Source: Fibrobacter sp. (GTDB taxonomy: Bacteria; Fibrobacterota; Chitinivibrionia; Chitinivibrionales; Chitinispirillaceae). Taken from it: 64,000 bases of DNA. Position 1 is the first letter of the stretch. Each line of letters starts with the position of its first letter. The notes beneath the pieces are model-generated. The model was not told where the DNA came from, searched no databases, and saw only the letters and a list, made by a program, of their open reading frames with translations. Made by a program: the position numbers and the translations under genes. Of this stretch, positions 51,364 through 60,369 are shown piece after piece. The stretch covers positions 1 to 64,000 of the forward strand of contig JAAYEB010000166.1 in assembly GCA_012728995.1 (NCBI GenBank). Direction: 5' to 3'.

Positions 51364-51454
51364 CGTGGAGGATCGAAACACAACACAGGGCCATTGTGGT
51401 GAACTCTGCAGCAGTTGCCCGTGTGTGGCAAGGTGATACGGAATATCCTCCGCG
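51364..51454 (+). ncRNA. Candidate small structured RNA (no known family)
   Basis: A closing stem CGTGGAGGAT (51364-51373) with ATCCTCCGCG (51445-51454) encloses two hairpins: CACAA/TTGTG (51379-51383 with 51394-51398) and TTGCC/GGCAA (51415-51419 with 51427-51431, loop CGTGTGT). The strand is a guess. It matches no riboswitch, SRP, RNase P, tmRNA or 6S signature that I recognise. Confidence 0.3.
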
Positions 51455-51649
51455 GTAAGCTTAAATGTTTAAACAATTATTATAAAGCTAAACTATTACT
51501 ACTGCTGCCTGAAAACCGGGTGGTATTATTAGTCGACTTCAAGTCAAGAATGTATTCTCAGTTAAATTATCCTGAACAAACTTGATAATTGTATTTTGAT
51601 GAAAAATTTAATGATACCTGTTTAACAACCAATTTGAGTGTTTAAAAAT

Positions 51650-51683
51650 AAAAACGGGAAAAGAAAACTCTTTTCCCGTTTTT
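51650..51683 (-). terminator. Intrinsic terminator, symmetrical
   Basis: AAAAACGGGAAAAG (51650-51663) pairs fully with CTTTTCCCGTTTTT (51670-51683). The A- and T-runs let it work on both strands. It lies 24 bases beyond the stop of the reverse-strand SH3-like gene. Confidence 0.85.
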
Positions 51684-51707
51684 ATTAAAATTCGCTTAAC
51701 TGTAGAT

Positions 51708-52169
51708 TTACTTAACCTGTCGTTCGATTGTTTCTTTATCTACATTCTCTCTTAATGCATCTTTAAATGATCGGTCCAGGTTAATTGGATCTGCATTAGG
51801 ATCATCAGTATCCATAATATAAACAGGAGTTGGATTATCCAGGTAACCAACAACTTCAGCGTTATCAAAGACAAAGGTTTTGCTTTTACCGGTAGCAACA
51901 ACGAGACGTTTCTCTATCCATCCATTATCTCCTGAAGGTCCTTCTACCTTATAAAAACGGCCTTTTTCGTCTTTAACTATGAGCCTGTCTTTTGTTCCTA
52001 CAGTAAAAATTGGTTCTTCATATACTTCACGTGTCTGATTCTTATAAACTCCCACATTATCTTTATTTGGAGTAACATATTTTTGCGCATGAGCGGTTGA
52101 AAAAATTGCTACTGTGAATATTATTAATAATGGCAACGTATTTAAACGCATAAATCGACTCCTTTTCAT
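51708..52169 (-). CDS. Secreted SH3-like protein
   Basis: The 153-residue product has a signal peptide ending TAHA before QKYV. The mature part has a bacterial SH3-like small barrel: KDNVGVYKNQTREVYEEPIFTVGTKDRLIV, GRFYKVEGPSGDNGWIEKRLV. An acidic tail (VYIMDTDDPNADPINLDRSF) follows. SH3-like domains of this kind often bind cell-wall peptides. An alternative start at the seventh codon would shorten the signal peptide. It is a single-gene unit with its own terminator. Confidence 0.7.
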   Translation of the reverse strand: MKRSRFMRLNTLPLLIIFTVAIFSTAHAQKYVTPNKDNVGVYKNQTREVYEEPIFTVGTKDRLIVKDEKGRFYKVEGPSGDNGWIEKRLVVATGKSKTFVFDNAEVVGYLDNPTPVYIMDTDDPNADPINLDRSFKDALRENVDKETIERQVK

Positions 52170-52294
52170 TTCTTTACCCCTTTGAGGGATTGTGTTCTTC
52201 CCTTAAGTATAATAAATTCTGCTTTTGAAAGCAATTATAATTATAATATAAAAAAAACTTCACTAACATTGGTAACTATTTTTAAAAAAAAGTT

Positions 52295-53740
52295 TTATTT
52301 ATAACAAAAATCCATATCTTTTGCTGCCTTAGTTTCATCAAGACGCCCTACTGGAGTTGTAACAGGTGCTTTTTTGAGATCCTTTGGGTTTTTAGCCGCC
52401 GCATTTGAGATTTCAATCATTGCAGAAATAAATTGATCAAGTGTTTCTTTGCTTTCTGTTTCAGTAGGTTCTATCATTAATGCTTCCTTTACGATAAGCG
52501 GAAAATAGATAGTTGGGGGATGGAACCCCTTATCAATCAAAGCTTTGGCTATATCTAACGCATGTATGCCATTTTCAAGCTGTTTTTTGGCACTGAAAAC
52601 GGTTTCGTGCATACAAATATGATCATAAGGAAGGTCATAATAACTTTTGAGCGAATTCATGACATAATTTGCGTTCAGAACTGCATTTTCACTTGCTTCA
52701 CTTAACCCGGCAGCTCCCTGGATAAGTATATAAACATATGCTTTAAGACAAACTGAAAAATTACCGTAAAAAGGTGCGATATATCCTATGGAATCTTTAT
52801 AATTATAATCCAGTCTGTAAATACCATCATCGCATTTCCTAATACGAGATATCGGCAAAAACTGTTCCAGATGTTTTTTGACACCTACGGGACCTGCTCC
52901 CGGACCACCACCACCATGGGGAGTAGCGAAAGTTTTGTGAAGATTTAAATGCATAACATCAAAATTAGCATCACCAGGTCTGAATTTACCCATTATAGCA
53001 TTGAGATTTGCACCATCATAATAAAGCATTGCATCATATTTATGAGCAAGAGTGGCAATTTTTTCTATTTCCGGATTAAATAAGCCCAATGTATTGGGAT
53101 TTGTCATCATTATGGCGGCTGTTTTTTCATTGATCAGGGATTCCAGTGAACTGATATCCAGTATTCCTCTTTCATTTGTCGGTATTGACTTCACTGAATA
53201 ACCTGCAATGGAGGCACTGGAGGGGTTTGTTCCATGTGATTCGTCTGGAATAAGAACTTCTGTTTTTTGGTTGCCCTTATGATTATGGTATGCTGCGATT
53301 AACATCATACCAGTAAGTTCACCATGTGCACCTGCCATAGGCTGAAGAGTAAAAGCATCCATCGCGCAGATTTCACACAACAGAAGTTCGAGATTATGCA
53401 AGACTGCAAGTGCGCCCTGGGTGTATAATTCACCTTTGTTTTGTTGAGCAAGTAATGGGTGTATTGAAGAAAAGCCATCCAGTGCTGCAATTTTTTCTGT
53501 TATTTTGGGATTATATTTCATTGTACAGGAACCCAGCGGGTAAAAGCCTGAATCTACTCCAAAGTTTTTACGGGAGAGTTCTGTAAAATGACGGACTATA
53601 TCCAGTTCTGAGAGTTCACAAAGCTCTGCGGGCTCGGATCGTGTATATTTATCTGGAATTTCATGGTGGAGAGGAACATCACTGACCGGGAGTGTAACAC
53701 CTTTTCTTCCTCTGATTGATTTTTTGAATATTATTGACAT
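52295..53740 (-). CDS. gcvPB: Glycine dehydrogenase (decarboxylating) subunit 2
   Basis: The 481-residue protein is the C-terminal half of split P-protein. The PLP-binding lysine is K269 in NLHKTFATPHGGGGPGAGP. FGVDSGFYPLGSCTMKYNPK, MAGAHGELTGM and DESHGTNPSSA are also diagnostic. With GcvPA it decarboxylates glycine and passes the aminomethyl group to lipoyl-GcvH. Its start overlaps the end of gcvPA by 10 bases. It is the last gene of gcvT-gcvH-gcvPA-gcvPB; dihydrolipoyl dehydrogenase is not in the window. Confidence 0.97.
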   Translation of the reverse strand: MSIIFKKSIRGRKGVTLPVSDVPLHHEIPDKYTRSEPAELCELSELDIVRHFTELSRKNFGVDSGFYPLGSCTMKYNPKITEKIAALDGFSSIHPLLAQQNKGELYTQGALAVLHNLELLLCEICAMDAFTLQPMAGAHGELTGMMLIAAYHNHKGNQKTEVLIPDESHGTNPSSASIAGYSVKSIPTNERGILDISSLESLINEKTAAIMMTNPNTLGLFNPEIEKIATLAHKYDAMLYYDGANLNAIMGKFRPGDANFDVMHLNLHKTFATPHGGGGPGAGPVGVKKHLEQFLPISRIRKCDDGIYRLDYNYKDSIGYIAPFYGNFSVCLKAYVYILIQGAAGLSEASENAVLNANYVMNSLKSYYDLPYDHICMHETVFSAKKQLENGIHALDIAKALIDKGFHPPTIYFPLIVKEALMIEPTETESKETLDQFISAMIEISNAAAKNPKDLKKAPVTTPVGRLDETKAAKDMDFCYK

Positions 53741-55068
53741 ATATTTTCCTCCAGCAACATTGCAAACCGGTTTATTTCATTTATGGTTCTTTTTTCTGTA
53801 ACAGCAATCAGAAGGCAGTTTTCCATTTCGGGGTAATAATTACCAAGTGGTAAACCGGCTGAAACACCCTGTTCAAGCATTTTTTCAAAAACAGGTGTAG
53901 TTTTCACAGGAAGTTTAACTGTAAATTCGTTAAATACAGGTAAAGAATCCATAACTTTTACACCAGGGATTTTCTTTATTGTTTCCATGGCATAATGAGC
54001 TTTGTCAACGCAAAGAGAAGCCAGGTCACGAATTCCCTTTTTACCCAGTAAGCTCAGGAAAATATGTGCCCGTATAGCACATAGTGCCTCATTGGAACAG
54101 ATGTTTGATGTAGCTTTTTCGCGTCGAATATGTTGTTCTCTTGCCTGAAGCGACAACACAAATCCTTCACGGCCATGGTTATCGACTGTTCTTGAAACAA
54201 TACGCCCTGGCATTTTTCGGACGAACTCTTTTCTGGTAGCCATAAAACCAAGGTATGGTCCACCAAAAGATAGGGGGATGCCAAGTGACTGACCTTCTCC
54301 GGTAGCAATATCAAAACCTTGTTCACCTGGAGTTTTAATAATGGCTAAAGCAACAGGGTAGACAGACTGAATCGAAAGAATTCCCAAAGATTTACATTTT
54401 TCTACAATATCAGAATGGTCATCAATAAACCCGAAAAAATTGGGGTTTTGCAGGATAATAGCAGCGGTATTTTTATCAAGGACAGAAAAAATATTTTCTC
54501 TGTCACACAGGCCAATTCCCTTACCGGTTTCAACCAGCTCTAAAGAAAGGTTGTTTGCATATGTTTTTAACATTTTCCTGTAAACAGGATTAACGCTGAT
54601 ATCGACAATAATTTTTTTTCTGCCAGTTATGTGTGTTGCCATCTGAACCGCTTCATATAACGCTGTACCACCGTCATACAAAGATGCATTTGAGACATCA
54701 AGATTTGTAAGACGGCAGATGTCGGTTTGATATTCATATGTTGCGCAAAGGGTTCCCTGAGAAAGTTCTGGTTGGTATGGAGTATAGGCAGTATAAAATT
54801 CACTTCGAGAAACAAGAGCATCTATGGCTGCGGGAATAAAATGGTCATAAAATCCTCCACCTAAAAAACAGGTTAGGTCTGAACCATTTTGAGCAGCTAA
54901 ATTTTTAAAAAAAGACAGGATTTCCAGTTCCGATTTAGGTTCAGGAATAGAAAAGGATTTTGGTGCAAGATTTTGTGGAATATCCCTGAAAAGATCATTG
55001 ATTGAGTCCACATGGCAGGTTTTAAGCATCTCAATTTTCTGATCTGCAGTGTTTGAAATAAAACTCAT
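53731..55068 (-). CDS. gcvPA: Glycine dehydrogenase (decarboxylating) subunit 1
   Basis: The 445-residue protein is the N-terminal half of split P-protein: FLGGGFYDHFIPAAIDALVSRSEFYTAYTPYQPELSQG spans the start, with YDGGTALYEAV, GEGQSLGIPLSFGGPYLGF and REQHIRREKATSNICSNEAL later. The first run is exact for the family. It lacks the PLP lysine, which is in GcvPB. Split P-proteins are typical of many anaerobes and thermophiles, whereas most Proteobacteria have a fused GcvP. Its start overlaps the gcvH stop by 4 bases. Confidence 0.97.
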   Translation of the reverse strand: MSFISNTADQKIEMLKTCHVDSINDLFRDIPQNLAPKSFSIPEPKSELEILSFFKNLAAQNGSDLTCFLGGGFYDHFIPAAIDALVSRSEFYTAYTPYQPELSQGTLCATYEYQTDICRLTNLDVSNASLYDGGTALYEAVQMATHITGRKKIIVDISVNPVYRKMLKTYANNLSLELVETGKGIGLCDRENIFSVLDKNTAAIILQNPNFFGFIDDHSDIVEKCKSLGILSIQSVYPVALAIIKTPGEQGFDIATGEGQSLGIPLSFGGPYLGFMATRKEFVRKMPGRIVSRTVDNHGREGFVLSLQAREQHIRREKATSNICSNEALCAIRAHIFLSLLGKKGIRDLASLCVDKAHYAMETIKKIPGVKVMDSLPVFNEFTVKLPVKTTPVFEKMLEQGVSAGLPLGNYYPEMENCLLIAVTEKRTINEINRFAMLLEENICQ

Positions 55069-55448
55069 TGTTCGTTCTCCACAAAATTATCATACGAAGC
55101 AGCATCCATAAGTGTTTCGTACTCTTCTTTATTATAATCACGAAGTTTGAAAATCCATCCTTTGTCGTATGGATCGGTATTGATTTTTTCCGGAGATGAT
55201 TCGAGGTCGTCATTAATCTTTGAAACAACACCACTTACAGGTGAAAAAATGTCGCTTGCAGCTTTTACCGACTCTATTACTGCACATTCACCTTTTTGTG
55301 CGACTTTTTGACCTGTTGACGGTAATTCAACAAAAGTAACATCTCCAAGAGATTCCTGGGCATGATCAGTAATTCCAACAACAGCCAGATCACCTTCAAT
55401 TTTAATCCACTCGTGTGTTTTGGTATATCTGCGATCTTGTGGTGTCAT
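55065..55448 (-). CDS. gcvH: Glycine cleavage system H protein
   Basis: The 127-residue lipoyl carrier has the typical RYTKTHEWIKIEGDLAVVGITDHAQ start (family match over the first 30 residues), the lipoylated K62 in VIESVKAASDIFSP, and LESSPEKINTDPYDKGWIFKL. It shuttles the aminomethyl intermediate between the P- and T-proteins. It starts 22 bases after gcvT. Confidence 0.97.
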   Translation of the reverse strand: MTPQDRRYTKTHEWIKIEGDLAVVGITDHAQESLGDVTFVELPSTGQKVAQKGECAVIESVKAASDIFSPVSGVVSKINDDLESSPEKINTDPYDKGWIFKLRDYNKEEYETLMDAASYDNFVENEQ

Positions 55449-55470
55449 TATGTATCTCCTTTTTATAAGA

Positions 55471-56562
55471 TTACAGAAAGTTTTTTATATCTTTGCGACC
55501 AGTAGCCTGTTTGTAGAACGGAAGAGCTTCAATATAGCCTTTGAGTTTATCACCTCGCTCTGTTTTGATAATTAACTCACTGGATAGTTGTTGACTATCA
55601 ACAATATACCCGAGAGCGCAGGCGCACTGTACTGATGGGCAATAACTGCCGCTTGTAATATAACCGGTTCGGGATCCATTTTTGTCAAATATCAGATCTC
55701 CCTCTCTGGCACTTCTACGGCCATCAAGTTTAATTCCGACAAGTTTAAGCCGGTTTTTGGATTTGTCTAGAACGATTTGTGAGCCAATAAATGGTTTTTC
55801 TGATATGGCGCGAGCAGCTCCGCTTGATGCTGCATTTGTTTTTTGATTTAATTCATGACCATATAAAGAAAAACCCATTTCAAGCCGAAGTGTATCTCTG
55901 GCACCAAGGCCAGCAGCAACAGCACCGTTTTTAAGGCATTCGTCCCATAATTCCAGGGCACAATCCGGTGTACAATAAACTTCAAAACCGATTTCACCTG
56001 TATAGCCAGTTCTGCTTGTAAGAATTTTTTCTCCGTGATAATAATTATACTTGAAATTATAATATTTCATGTCATCGACACGTTCACTCATCAGTTTTTG
56101 GAACAGTTTTGCAGATTGCGGGCCTTGAATATCAATTTTTGCAGTTTTTTCAGTAAGGTTTTCGATCACTGTTCTTTCTGAAATATGGCTTGAAATCCAT
56201 TCAAAATCAGTTTTTTCGGTAGATGCATTAACTACCATAAAAAACTCATTTTCAGAAATTCTGTATAAAATCTGGTCATCAATCACACCACCATTTTCAT
56301 TACAGATAAACCCATACCTGCAACGTCCGGTTTTTATATCTGAAACTGAACAGGTTAAAATTTTTTCAAGATCATTAACTGCAGTTTTACCTTTAATGAC
56401 AAATTCACCCATGTGGCATGTATCAAATATTGATACTCCGTTTCTTGTCGCGTTATGTTCCTTGATGATACTGCTATATTGAATGGGCATAATGTAACCG
56501 CCAAAAGGAACCATTTTGGCTTTTAATTCAATATGTTTTTCGAAAAGCACTGTTTTTCTCAT
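55471..56562 (-). CDS. gcvT: Glycine cleavage system T protein (aminomethyltransferase)
   Basis: The 363-residue protein starts with FEKHIELKAKMVPFGGYIMPIQY and has the signatures GVSIFDTCHMGEF, SRTGYTGEIGFEVY and ARDTLRLEMGFSLYGHEL. It transfers the methylene group from aminomethyl-GcvH to tetrahydrofolate, releasing ammonia. It is the first gene of the operon. The upstream region (56563-56825) shows no glycine-riboswitch core. TTGTAT and TCTATA, 17 bases apart on the reverse strand just before the start, are a weak promoter candidate. Confidence 0.97.
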   Translation of the reverse strand: MRKTVLFEKHIELKAKMVPFGGYIMPIQYSSIIKEHNATRNGVSIFDTCHMGEFVIKGKTAVNDLEKILTCSVSDIKTGRCRYGFICNENGGVIDDQILYRISENEFFMVVNASTEKTDFEWISSHISERTVIENLTEKTAKIDIQGPQSAKLFQKLMSERVDDMKYYNFKYNYYHGEKILTSRTGYTGEIGFEVYCTPDCALELWDECLKNGAVAAGLGARDTLRLEMGFSLYGHELNQKTNAASSGAARAISEKPFIGSQIVLDKSKNRLKLVGIKLDGRRSAREGDLIFDKNGSRTGYITSGSYCPSVQCACALGYIVDSQQLSSELIIKTERGDKLKGYIEALPFYKQATGRKDIKNFL

Positions 56563-56715
56563 AATTTAATCCAGTATTCAATATATAGAATAAAAACAGT
56601 TTTAAAATACAATATGGTGAGAATTTAATAAAGATATCTATCCGGAACCGGTGTGGGTATCATAAAAAACTTTTTATGGATAAGATTTGGCATACAATCC
56701 TTGTATATGAGATAG

Positions 56716-56760
56716 AAAGGCAATTCAGGAATAAATAATGTTCTTGAATTGCCTTTTTTT
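56716..56760 (+). terminator. Strong hairpin with T-run between gcvT and the DJ-1 gene
   Basis: AAAGGCAATTCAGGAA (56716-56731) pairs over 16 positions with TTCTTGAATTGCCTTT (56741-56756), continuing into a T-run on the forward strand. The genes on both sides lie on the reverse strand, where the hairpin is followed only by TTTC, so it probably ends the DJ-1 gene transcript less efficiently than it would a forward transcript. Confidence 0.7.
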
Positions 56761-56825
56761 CAGGCTTTGCCCGTCAAGTCAGGTTATGACCTTATGTTAT
56801 GAGCTGTTACTTTAGGTTATTTAGC

Positions 56826-57368
56826 TCAGTACAGTATGGATGTTTTGATTTTATCTGAAAATTCAGAATTTTTAAGATAAGAGATTATCTCCAGAGAAAA
56901 AGGTATAGCGGTTCCTGGACCCCGACTTGTAATGATATTGGCATCCTTAATCACCGATTTATTTTCTGTTGTAATGGATCCGTGTAAAGAACTTTCAAAA
57001 CCGGGAAAACAAACAGCCTTTTTACCTTCAAGAATACCTGCTTTGCCAAGCACTGATGGAGCTGCACATATTGCAGCACAAAGAAGTCCTTTATTGAAAC
57101 TTGATTTGACAAGATCTATGATTTTTGAAGAGTTTGCAAGATTTGTAGTTCCTGGCATTCCGCCTGGCAAAATTATTCCATCATACTCCTTATCGAAAGA
57201 ATCAAGTAGATTATCTGCATGGACTATAACATCATGAGCGCCATTGATTTCAAGTGAATCGAGTCCTAAAATGGTTACTTTAATTTCTGCACGACGAAGC
57301 AAATCAATAACTGTTATAGCTTCAATTTCCTCAAAACCATCAGCCAGTATTGTGATGACATGTTTCAT
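56826..57368 (-). CDS. DJ-1/PfpI (ThiJ/YajL) family protein
   Basis: The 180-residue protein has the DJ-1 marks: the conserved Glu in DGFEEIEAIT near residue 14, GIILPGGMPGTTNL, and nucleophile C101 in LLCAAICAAPSVLGKAG. Family members act as protein deglycases, chaperones or glyoxalases under redox stress; function cannot be assigned more narrowly. It lies upstream of the gcv operon on the same strand with a hairpin between, so it is probably a separate transcript. Confidence 0.93.
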   Translation of the reverse strand: MKHVITILADGFEEIEAITVIDLLRRAEIKVTILGLDSLEINGAHDVIVHADNLLDSFDKEYDGIILPGGMPGTTNLANSSKIIDLVKSSFNKGLLCAAICAAPSVLGKAGILEGKKAVCFPGFESSLHGSITTENKSVIKDANIITSRGPGTAIPFSLEIISYLKNSEFSDKIKTSILY

Positions 57369-57594
57369 GGTAAGCCTCCTGTAATTGTTAAATAGAGTCG
57401 TTAATCATATTGATAACCATACAATAAAAAGATTTATCTATATTTATGCAGCAGAATTCCAAAAACATATGGTCAGACTTTACATTTTTTGCAGGGAATC
57501 CTTTTTACATACAGCGTTTTACAAAATACTCAAATACGATTTATTGTATGCCATGTTTGTTGTGCATTCTGGATTAACCGGACACTTCATTGTT

Positions 57595-57924
57595 TTATTC
57601 ACAGAACTTGCAAAATTCTTCTTCAGTATAATAAATAGAGATCAGGTGGTCAAAACCAACTATCGAGAAAACGTCTGCAATGTATTTATCTGGTTCGAAA
57701 ATGACCAGCTTACCCCCTTTATTCTGAAGTCGTTTATGGAAATTGGTTAAAATAGTTAAAGCACTGGAGTCAAGCAGAGTCGTTTTTTTCAGATCAACGG
57801 CAATCCACAGATTTGATTCATTGCTTTCAAAAAACATTCTGATATCAGTAATGTTTTTGAGGACAAATTTTCCGCATACAGCTATTATAAACCATTTTCC
57901 GAATCTGCGGGTATTGATTTCCAT
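57595..57924 (-). CDS. STAS-domain anti-sigma factor antagonist
   Basis: The 109-residue protein is a single STAS domain: FIIAVCGKFVLKN, WIAVDLKKTTLLDSSALTIL, with S53 or S54 as the expected phosphorylation site, then GGKLVIFEPDKYIADVFSIVGFDHLI. It matches SpoIIAA/RsbV-type antagonists. The natural partner is an RsbW-like ATPase; the nearest candidate is the receiver-ATPase fusion at 60370-61296. It lies alone on the reverse strand. Confidence 0.88.
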   Translation of the reverse strand: MEINTRRFGKWFIIAVCGKFVLKNITDIRMFFESNESNLWIAVDLKKTTLLDSSALTILTNFHKRLQNKGGKLVIFEPDKYIADVFSIVGFDHLISIYYTEEEFCKFCE

Positions 57925-58176
57925 TATTTAAGCCTTTTAGATACAGATATAATAAATCTCACAATTATTCAGAATAATGTTTAAAACAGGTTTTCTGTCT
58001 CTTTATTCTATAGGCTCCGGAGAAACATGTTGAGGCTTGCTCAACGGATTCGCTAATATCAGGTCAAAATCAGTATTTAATTTCCACACTATCATTTTGT
58101 AACTTTTTAAATATTTCCTGGTACAAATATTACCTGATATATAAATTATATAAAGATAAAAACATTGATAGGCATT

Positions 58177-60306
58177 TTAATTAAATTTTTTATTGTGAAC
58201 AGTTTGTACCCCAATATGTACCTGTGCTGGTATGGGTATTATCTTTAAATTCTGGAAATTTCCAAATGAAATCAGTGTATCTGCTGTATTGAAACTTACC
58301 CGTGAGCTTTGGCCCTTGACTTCAAATCTACACCCACCAGATTCCCAACAAATTTTAACAGTATAGTTTTTCTCTTTTGTATTTGTATGATATACATACG
58401 ACAGTGTATCATTTTCAGATAACTGATAAATCCTTTTTGTATCGAAACCTGTTGAGTGGCTTTTATCAGTTTCTCTGGTAATAAGGAAAACTTTTTCTAT
58501 GAAAGTTCCATTGTTATGGTGCATCCATGGAGTAAGCAGGTATTTGCAGGTATTCGCAAATTTCTCATTGTCACCCTGATATGTTAACCATATCCCGTTA
58601 TGGGGCCAGCAGATTGCAGATAATGATACATTTTTATCGTAGAAACGTACTACTTTTACATCAGTGTCCGCTTTTTTTAATAAAATGATAATTGAAAAGC
58701 ACGAAAGAAATATTGGTACACTCCATTTAAGGATTCTTACAAAATGTTCTTTACTGGCTGTTACCAGAAGGCATAGAAAAACTGCATAGATAATTATCAA
58801 TTCGGGAAAGGGAGCACTGAATTTGAGTTCGCTCCATTTCAAGCGGGAAGAAATTTTTGTCAGGAAAATAAGAAAGTCCAGGGCAGAAGAACAGAGAATT
58901 TGGGGTAAAATATAGGATGCAGGAAAAACCGGAAAAACAAAATACAGAATTAATGCTATAAAAAAAGCCCACATGCATACTGTCATGACAGCTACAGCTA
59001 CAATATTGGCAAAAATACCAGATATAGAGATTGTTCCGAAATGGTATAAAAGAGCCGGGGCAGTACCTAAAAATCCACATATGGAAATATAAAGCCCTGT
59101 TTGTATTTTTGTAATCAGGAAGTTGAACCCGGGAGAAGGAACCCGAATATAAAACCGCTCAAAAACAGGAGTTATTGTAAGTATACTAAAGGTTGCGAAA
59201 AACGAAAGCTGATATCCAGGTAAAAACAGACTTTGTGGAGAAAAGAGTAACCAGGCAGTTCCAGCAAGTCCAAGAGAGTGTAAAGGATAATTTTTTTTCT
59301 GAAATAGAAATGAAAGTATAATAAGACTGACCATAATAGTAGCTCTGAACAAAGAAGGTATAAGGCCTATAAAAAACAGATATAGCCATAGAAATAATAT
59401 GGAAAGTAACAATTTGAACCTTTTGCTCAATGGAAATAATGATAAGAAAGCATAAGCAGCAGTGATAAACATTCCTGCATGAAGACCTGAGATTGCAAGC
59501 AGATGGTAGATTCCACATTTGCGAAAGGCACTTTTGATCTGAGGTGTTAAATCATGTTTATCACCCAAAAAAGCAGATTTTAAAACAGCCTTATGATCCG
59601 GGTTCGTAAAGAAGTCCAAAAAGGTGATTACTTTCTTGCGGAAGGTGATCGAAATAAAAGAAATAAATGAAACTCTCTTTTTGTCAACAAATAAAGAATC
59701 GGCATATATAACTGCACTGATATTACTTGCATTCATATATGTTGCTTCATCAAATGCATAAGGGTTGATCTGTTTTTGTGGTAATTGAATTTTTCCATTT
59801 ATCTTCAATACATGATTGAGCGATGGAGCAGTTTTACTTTTACAAAGTAATGTTTTAGATTTCAAGATACCAGATTTATCACTCGCAACAAAAGGTTTTT
59901 TAATATGAAAAGTATAATGGTTGTATTTTTTTATAGGGTATGATGTACAAACAGCAGTGATTTCATAACTTGATCCATTTTTGTTGAGTTCTGACAGGAA
60001 TTCTGCCAGGCGCAAATTGCTCTGTTCCCTTATTACACAAGTTATGATTGCCAGGAAGAAAAAACTTAACAGTCGAATTACCTTTTTGCGGAACAAAACA
60101 CCACAAAATAAAGAAATCGTTGCAAAAGTTCTAGAACTGATGTAAAATATATCATATGAAATAAATGAAAATGATTGGGGTATTTCAAGTGAATAAGCAA
60201 CCCATATACCCGCTGAAACCGCAAGCCAGCTTAAAAAAGCCGGATAATTGATCCAGAGGATTAGTTCAGGGAAAAGGGCATGAAAAATTCCGAAATGACT
60301 CTTCAT
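58177..60306 (-). CDS. comEC: ComEC/Rec2-type DNA uptake protein with degenerate C-terminal domain
   Basis: The 709-residue protein has N-terminal helices, a DUF4131/OB-like region (about 100-210), and the multi-helix competence domain with the hallmark HLLAISGLHAGMF near residue 270 and PSLFRATIMVSLI. About 130 residues after the last helix correspond in position to the metallo-beta-lactamase domain of other ComEC proteins (VKVVRFYDKNVSLSAICWPHNGIWLTYQGD). The zinc-binding H-x-H-x-D-H is not present; ITRETDKSHSTG stands where it should be. The channel part looks complete. Nuclease function, if any, must come from elsewhere. Confidence 0.88.
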   Translation of the reverse strand: MKSHFGIFHALFPELILWINYPAFLSWLAVSAGIWVAYSLEIPQSFSFISYDIFYISSRTFATISLFCGVLFRKKVIRLLSFFFLAIITCVIREQSNLRLAEFLSELNKNGSSYEITAVCTSYPIKKYNHYTFHIKKPFVASDKSGILKSKTLLCKSKTAPSLNHVLKINGKIQLPQKQINPYAFDEATYMNASNISAVIYADSLFVDKKRVSFISFISITFRKKVITFLDFFTNPDHKAVLKSAFLGDKHDLTPQIKSAFRKCGIYHLLAISGLHAGMFITAAYAFLSLFPLSKRFKLLLSILFLWLYLFFIGLIPSLFRATIMVSLIILSFLFQKKNYPLHSLGLAGTAWLLFSPQSLFLPGYQLSFFATFSILTITPVFERFYIRVPSPGFNFLITKIQTGLYISICGFLGTAPALLYHFGTISISGIFANIVAVAVMTVCMWAFFIALILYFVFPVFPASYILPQILCSSALDFLIFLTKISSRLKWSELKFSAPFPELIIIYAVFLCLLVTASKEHFVRILKWSVPIFLSCFSIIILLKKADTDVKVVRFYDKNVSLSAICWPHNGIWLTYQGDNEKFANTCKYLLTPWMHHNNGTFIEKVFLITRETDKSHSTGFDTKRIYQLSENDTLSYVYHTNTKEKNYTVKICWESGGCRFEVKGQSSRVSFNTADTLISFGNFQNLKIIPIPAQVHIGVQTVHNKKFN

Positions 60307-60369
60307 CTGATTTACCCTTTTTTAAAATATAAATTACATTCTGTTTAGTTCAGAAGAAAATGTTCTGTA

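Larger units (their letters stand above)
51329..51707. other. Gap between convergent genes holding a possible structured RNA and a terminator
   Basis: The kinase gene ends at 51328 and the reverse-strand SH3-like gene ends at 51708. The first third (51360-51460) is less AT-rich than its surroundings and can fold into a branched structure. The last 60 bases hold a terminator. A 42-codon frame from 51330 has no ribosome binding site. Confidence 0.45.

Noticed and set aside
51370-51400. Hammerhead ribozyme core, prompted by CGAAAC
   Set aside because: The required CTGATGA-type strand is missing on both sides.
51330-51458. 42-codon frame after the hybrid kinase
   Set aside because: No ribosome binding site or recognisable product; the same bases fit better as a folded RNA.
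56563-56825. Glycine riboswitch upstream of gcvT
   Set aside because: The conserved riboswitch core (GGAGAG-type segment and partner) is not present; only a terminator-like hairpin is seen.
57385-57750. 121-codon forward frame opposite the STAS gene
   Set aside because: Its second half is the antisense of the STAS gene, and no family or ribosome binding site supports it.
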